Below, piece by piece: positions 6,557-10,027 of a stretch of 10,027 nt of DNA. The number at the start of each line of letters is the position of its first letter. Positions within the stretch are counted from its first letter, which is position 1. The notes under the pieces were generated by a model. The model made no database searches. It had not been told where the DNA came from and saw only the letters and a list, made by a program, of their open reading frames with translations. The stretch spans positions 1-10,027 of the forward strand of contig JAGXSK010000228.1 of NCBI GenBank assembly GCA_018333845.1, read 5' to 3'. The DNA is from Clostridia bacterium. Lineage in GTDB: Bacteria > Bacillota > DSM-16504 > Desulfitibacterales > Desulfitibacteraceae. Position numbers and translations under genes: made by a program.

Positions 6557-9550
6557 ATGTTTAATAAAATCTGTATATTTATAATAATTGCGGTCCTGTT
6601 TGCTTATTCAAGCTTTGGGGCTTCTGGTGGTATAGCTAATTCATTAATTCAAGATTCTATCACCCCTACTTTTGAACTCCTTAACAGGGATTCCGGTCTC
6701 TCTAACCTGTCTGTGTCTTCTATTGTTCAAGACCGCTATGGCTTTCTCTGGTTTGGTACACAAGGTGGTTTAAACTTTTACAACGGCAGGCAAATGAAAA
6801 TAATTAGAAATAACCCTTTTGAAGATGATGGTCTAGTCCATAATCTCATTCAAACCATGTACTATGATGAAAAGCAAAATGAGCTTTGGATTGGAACTTA
6901 TAATGGCTTATCACGATATTTTATAGATGAAAACTATTTTGTAAACTACACAGTTGAAACCAATGGATTGTCAAATTCAGTAGTAATTGCTATTACCGCG
7001 GATAATTCAGGCAATGTCTGGATAGGCACGATGGAGGGTTTAAACAGGCTAGACCCTAAAAGCGGAACTATAAAGAGATATGAAATACCTGGCAATGTGG
7101 TAAGGGCTTTATTAATTGACTCTCTGGGGCGTTTGTTAATCGGCAGTTATGAAGGACTCCTTTACTATGAAAGGGAGACCGACAGTATAAAAAAGTTAGA
7201 TATTGAACTTCCATCCCCTTTTGTTATGGTTATCAAGGAGTTTACAGAAGGTGTAATTACCCTGGGGCTATGGGAGGGAGGAGTTGTTGAATATGATTTA
7301 GAAACAGGCAGTATGGCAGCTAAAACCTATGCAGACAACAGGATTTATTCCCTTTTACAAACCAGTGACGGAATTTTATGGATTGGCACATGGGGTGGGG
7401 GTTTGTTTGCAACCACAAGGGATGGTCATACATACCATTTTCCTGGCGAAGGTGCTGATCAATCATTGCCCCATCCAGTAGTTTATTCCATGTATCAAGA
7501 CCACTCGGGTATCTTATGGATAGGAACAAATGGCGGGGGTATTGCCAAGGTTAATCCAAGAAAAAGAAATTATGTAAGATTTTATCATGATGCAAATAAC
7601 CCTCATAGCTTGAGTGCAGGCAAAATAAATTCAATAATTCGAGACAGCAGCCAAAATCTCTGGGTTGCAGTTTATAACGCCGGATTAAATCGCTATAATC
7701 CAGCTGAACAAAAAATGATAAGGTATATACACAATCCCAGTGACCCTAATTCTTTGCCTGATAACTCCATATCTACTATCCTGGAAGCTGGCAATGATAA
7801 AATTTTGTTAGGTACAAGTGCGGGATTATTTTACTATCATCTCAACACAGATAGATTTTCTCATTACAACATTTTACCTGATGATACCATTGTTTATTCT
7901 CTAGCTAAAGCTGGTGAAAATGAGCTCTGGATAGGCACCTATGGAAGTGGACTATACCGTTATAATAAATTGAGTGGAGATTTGCGGCAGTACAATTATA
8001 TAAATAACCACAATTATACCTTGTCAGATAATCTTGTATTTGCTTTATTATATGATTCTAAAGGGCGGCTCTGGGCAGGCACCAATAATGGATTGAATTT
8101 ATTACTGCCTGGGAAAGAAAATTTCAAGATTTATCATAGATTTCCCGGGGACTATAACCAAATTGCATGCAATACCATTAGAACTCTATTTGAGGATTCT
8201 AGCGGAAGAATCTGGGTAGGAACTGCTGGTGGTGGTATTGCTTTATATAATGAAGAGGAAGACTCTTTTCGCAGCTTTACTGAGCTGGATGGAATGTCAA
8301 ATAACACTGTAACAGGAATACTGGAAGGGTATGACGGCCGAATCTGGGCTGCTACTCACACTGGAATATCAATTATAGACCCGGTCAGTTATGAGATATT
8401 TGTTCTTACCCCCTATGATGGAATAGGGGGCTGGGAGTTTAATTCAGGCCATTTTCGTGATTTTGATGGAACTCTTTTATTTGGCGGCCTGCACGGTATT
8501 TCTGCCATTCCCGGGGTGTATGCAGATCTAGATTTAAAACCGCCAAAGGTGTACATCACTAATATAAATCTTTTTCACAGTTCTATTAACCCAGACCGCC
8601 TGGTTTTTAATGATGCAAATCTACATTTTGCTCCCAGGGAGTCTTTCTTAAGCTTTCAATTTGTTGCCTTGGATTATGACTCTCCGGCAAAAACCAGATT
8701 CTCCTACAAATTAGAGGGCTTCGATAGGGATTGGGTTTATGCAGGAACTCGTGACTTTGCTTCTTATTCTAATTTGCTCCCTGGAGATTACAAGTTTTCT
8801 GTTAAAGCTGAAACCCATAGAGGGGTTCAATCTGAACCTGCTAGTGTTTATTTTACAATTGCCACCCCCTGGTATCAGACAAAACCAGCATATTTGGCTT
8901 ACATTGTTACTTTCTCACTGGTAATGATAGGTTTATTGAAGTACAGGGAAATGCAGTTATTAAATCAAAGAAATTCTGAATTAGGCCTGATAAATGATAA
9001 GCTAAAGGAAGCCAACGAGAAGTTAGCCAATCTATCTATAAAGGATCCTCTTACCGGCCATTTTAATCGGCGTTACTTTGATACTGTAATGGAGGAACAA
9101 TTGCAGCTTGCCAGAAGAAGCAGCATCTACATTGCTCTCATCATACTAGATATTGACTTTTTTAAGAGTATTAATGATGATTTCGGACATCTAGCAGGGG
9201 ATTATTTGCTTTCAGATATTGGCAAAGCTATTGTTGAAGAGCTGCCGCGCAGTACAGATATTCTTGCTCGTTATGGTGGGGATGAATTTGTGATAGTCTT
9301 GTATGACACTAATCAAGAGGGTGCTCTTGTAGTAGCTGAAAAAATTAAAGAAGCTGTTAAAAAGGTTCGATTAAGGCCGGAGTTTGCCCAGTCCCATGTT
9401 GCCACAACAGTAAGCATGGGTTTGGTTAGTGTCATCCCAGGGCAAAATACTACCACAGAAGCAATCATCCAGGCCGCAGATAAAGCCCTCTACCGGGCTA
9501 AACAAGGGGGAAGAAATAATATCTGCATTGGGGAAATAGATGCAGATTAA
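6557..9550 (+). CDS. Membrane-bound propeller/Y_Y_Y/GGDEF protein, putative diguanylate cyclase
   Basis: A 997-residue sensor predicted to make cyclic di-GMP from two GTP. Residues 1-22 are a signal peptide or N-terminal anchor. Residues about 50-653 hold 14 repeats of the two-component-regulator-propeller type, each with a core like LWIGTxxGL and about 43 residues long, which suggests two seven-bladed propellers. A Y_Y_Y domain (about 692-775) contains FSYKLEGFDRDWVYAG. One transmembrane helix (about 778-794) is followed by a coiled coil (about 796-826) and a GGDEF domain (about 827-997) with DPLTGHFNRRYF (830-841), metal-binding region LDIDFFKSIND (864-874) and intact GGDEF (907-911). RSTD (898-901), five residues before GGDEF, fits the inhibitory I-site. 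The layout resembles Bacteroides hybrid sensors with the kinase replaced by GGDEF. The propellers should face outside; the ligand is unknown. The start is the first possible one, because the codon before it is TAG; the AAGG ribosome site is weak, 12 nt away. It ends in TAA. Confidence 0.93.
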   Translation: MFNKICIFIIIAVLFAYSSFGASGGIANSLIQDSITPTFELLNRDSGLSNLSVSSIVQDRYGFLWFGTQGGLNFYNGRQMKIIRNNPFEDDGLVHNLIQTMYYDEKQNELWIGTYNGLSRYFIDENYFVNYTVETNGLSNSVVIAITADNSGNVWIGTMEGLNRLDPKSGTIKRYEIPGNVVRALLIDSLGRLLIGSYEGLLYYERETDSIKKLDIELPSPFVMVIKEFTEGVITLGLWEGGVVEYDLETGSMAAKTYADNRIYSLLQTSDGILWIGTWGGGLFATTRDGHTYHFPGEGADQSLPHPVVYSMYQDHSGILWIGTNGGGIAKVNPRKRNYVRFYHDANNPHSLSAGKINSIIRDSSQNLWVAVYNAGLNRYNPAEQKMIRYIHNPSDPNSLPDNSISTILEAGNDKILLGTSAGLFYYHLNTDRFSHYNILPDDTIVYSLAKAGENELWIGTYGSGLYRYNKLSGDLRQYNYINNHNYTLSDNLVFALLYDSKGRLWAGTNNGLNLLLPGKENFKIYHRFPGDYNQIACNTIRTLFEDSSGRIWVGTAGGGIALYNEEEDSFRSFTELDGMSNNTVTGILEGYDGRIWAATHTGISIIDPVSYEIFVLTPYDGIGGWEFNSGHFRDFDGTLLFGGLHGISAIPGVYADLDLKPPKVYITNINLFHSSINPDRLVFNDANLHFAPRESFLSFQFVALDYDSPAKTRFSYKLEGFDRDWVYAGTRDFASYSNLLPGDYKFSVKAETHRGVQSEPASVYFTIATPWYQTKPAYLAYIVTFSLVMIGLLKYREMQLLNQRNSELGLINDKLKEANEKLANLSIKDPLTGHFNRRYFDTVMEEQLQLARRSSIYIALIILDIDFFKSINDDFGHLAGDYLLSDIGKAIVEELPRSTDILARYGGDEFVIVLYDTNQEGALVVAEKIKEAVKKVRLRPEFAQSHVATTVSMGLVSVIPGQNTTTEAIIQAADKALYRAKQGGRNNICIGEIDAD

Positions 9551-9734
9551 TAACGCTACCTTTATGGAAAAATGTCATCTAATAAACTTGAGATAATCTA
9601 GACCAGCATATTAATGGTAATGAGCCTGTAAAGGAATAGACACTATACCTGCCCTAGAAACTTTAAAAATTAGAATGCCCCTGCATATTTTGCAAGAGGG
9701 GCATTTCTTATCTGCATTTTAATATGTTCTCGTC
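9551..9734. other. Convergent spacer with terminator
   Basis: Nothing coding is seen between the GGDEF gene and the convergent minus-strand AhpD-like gene. The spacer contains the bidirectional terminator at 9674-9705. The stretch 9551-9673 has frequent stops in every frame and no recognisable motif. Confidence 0.6.
9674..9705. terminator. Bidirectional intrinsic terminator between convergent genes
   Basis: AATGCCCCT (9674-9682) pairs perfectly with AGGGGCATT (9697-9705), and an inner GCA/TGC pairing may extend the stem. On the minus strand the hairpin is followed by CTAATTTTTAAAG, a usable U-tract for the AhpD-like gene. On the plus strand the tail is weaker (TTTCTTATCTGCATTTTAAT) but can still serve the GGDEF gene. 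Confidence 0.8.
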
Positions 9735-10027
9735 TCACTTTTTATAAATATCAGCTAGATTTCCCTTTTGCTCAGGTTCAGACCTTTTTTGGGCTCTCAT
9801 AGACATGGCTGTAATGATACCGGCTGAAACTGAAGACACTACCTGAATAGTTTCAGCAAGCTCTTCCTCTGTAATGCCCATTCTTCTTGCAACTGCAAGC
9901 TGATTTTCAACTCAATGCTCGCAACCCATGGCAAGTACTGTTGCAATATGCAGCAGTTTCTTTGTTTTCGCATCTAATGCTCCTTCTTCATGGGCTGATT
10001 GGAAAAAGTCATAATATTTTTGAACCG
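9735..10027 (-). CDS. AhpD-like / carboxymuconolactone decarboxylase family protein, probable selenoprotein (5' end beyond window)
   Basis: The C-terminal 96 residues of a small AhpD/CMD-family protein. The family contains thiol peroxidases and related redox proteins that use a CxxC motif. The frame reads KKLLHIATVLAMGCEH-(TGA)-VENQLAVARRMGITEEELAETIQ and ends at a TGA at 9735-9737. Relatives have Cys at the internal TGA (9912-9914), making CxxC; here the pair is Cys plus a UGA-coded residue, Cys-x-x-Sec. Family similarity is strong on both sides of the UGA in the same frame, and a SECIS-like hairpin starts 12 nt after it (9886-9899). Both facts favour selenocysteine over a nonsense mutation. 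AhpD-like selenoproteins are known in anaerobic bacteria. The start codon and upstream neighbours are off the right edge. A recent pseudogene remains possible. The gene converges with the GGDEF gene and shares its terminator. Confidence 0.82.
9886..9899 (-). promoter_or_regulatory. SECIS-like hairpin downstream of the UGA
   Basis: The mRNA sense sequence CUUGC-AGUU-GCAAG forms a perfect 5-bp stem with a GU-containing tetraloop. It begins 12 nt after the UGA, close to the spacing in E. coli fdhF, where the SelB-binding stem-loop starts about 11 nt after the UGA and also has GU in the loop. I could not resolve a lower stem by eye. Confidence 0.6.
9912..9914 (-). other. In-frame UGA, probable selenocysteine codon
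   Basis: TGA replaces the second cysteine codon of the redox CxxC motif (TGC GAG CAT TGA). A UGA exactly at a catalytic cysteine, with the conserved frame continuing to a normal C-terminus, is the classic selenoprotein signature. Confidence 0.78.

Noticed and set aside
6557..9550. A hybrid two-component kinase, as suggested by the propeller and Y_Y_Y domains
   Set aside because: There is no histidine kinase H-box or ATPase motif after the membrane helix; the output is a GGDEF domain.

Overview
The window looks like a chromosomal piece of an anaerobic, methylamine-using bacterium, most likely a Firmicute (Clostridia, Peptococcaceae-like). The grounds are purine-rich GGAGG/GAGG-type ribosome binding sites, intermediate base composition, AT-rich intergenic DNA, two Spo0A-box-like sites, a sigma-54 activator, and bacterial pyrrolysine-type methylamine methyltransferases. 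The taxon is an inference; no rRNA or marker gene is present.

Positions 1-4364 (minus strand) hold three corrinoid-dependent methyltransferase genes in a leftward operon. In transcription order they are a pyrrolysine-free MttB-superfamily member (4364-2913), mtbB for dimethylamine (2868-1474) and mttB for trimethylamine (1420 to beyond the left edge). mtbB and mttB each carry one in-frame UAG (1816-1818 and 437-439) at the place expected for pyrrolysine. A naive gene finder splits or truncates both. Reading UAG as an amino acid restores proteins of normal family length.

The 209-bp divergent spacer (4365-4573) contains a sigma-54 (-24/-12) promoter facing the methyltransferase operon. On its other side, on the plus strand, lies a sigma-54-dependent activator (4574-6391) with a cysteine-rich N-terminal sensor, a PAS domain, an AAA+ domain with GAFTGA, and a Fis-type HTH. 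This is almost certainly the local activator of the operon. It ends in UAG, which in a pyrrolysine-decoding cell could be partly read through.

A 165-bp spacer with two TGNCGAA (0A-box-like) sites leads to a 997-residue membrane protein (6557-9550): signal peptide, 14 propeller-type repeats, Y_Y_Y domain, one transmembrane helix, coiled coil and an intact GGDEF domain. It is a putative surface-sensing diguanylate cyclase.

After a bidirectional terminator (9674-9705), the right edge holds the 3' part of a minus-strand AhpD/carboxymuconolactone-decarboxylase-like gene (9735 to beyond 10027). Its CxxC motif reads Cys-Glu-His-UGA, and a SECIS-like hairpin starts 12 nt after the UGA, so it is probably a selenoprotein. 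If so, this one 10-kb window uses both UAG (pyrrolysine) and UGA (selenocysteine) as sense codons, i.e. a 22-amino-acid code. The pyl and sel genes themselves are not in the window.
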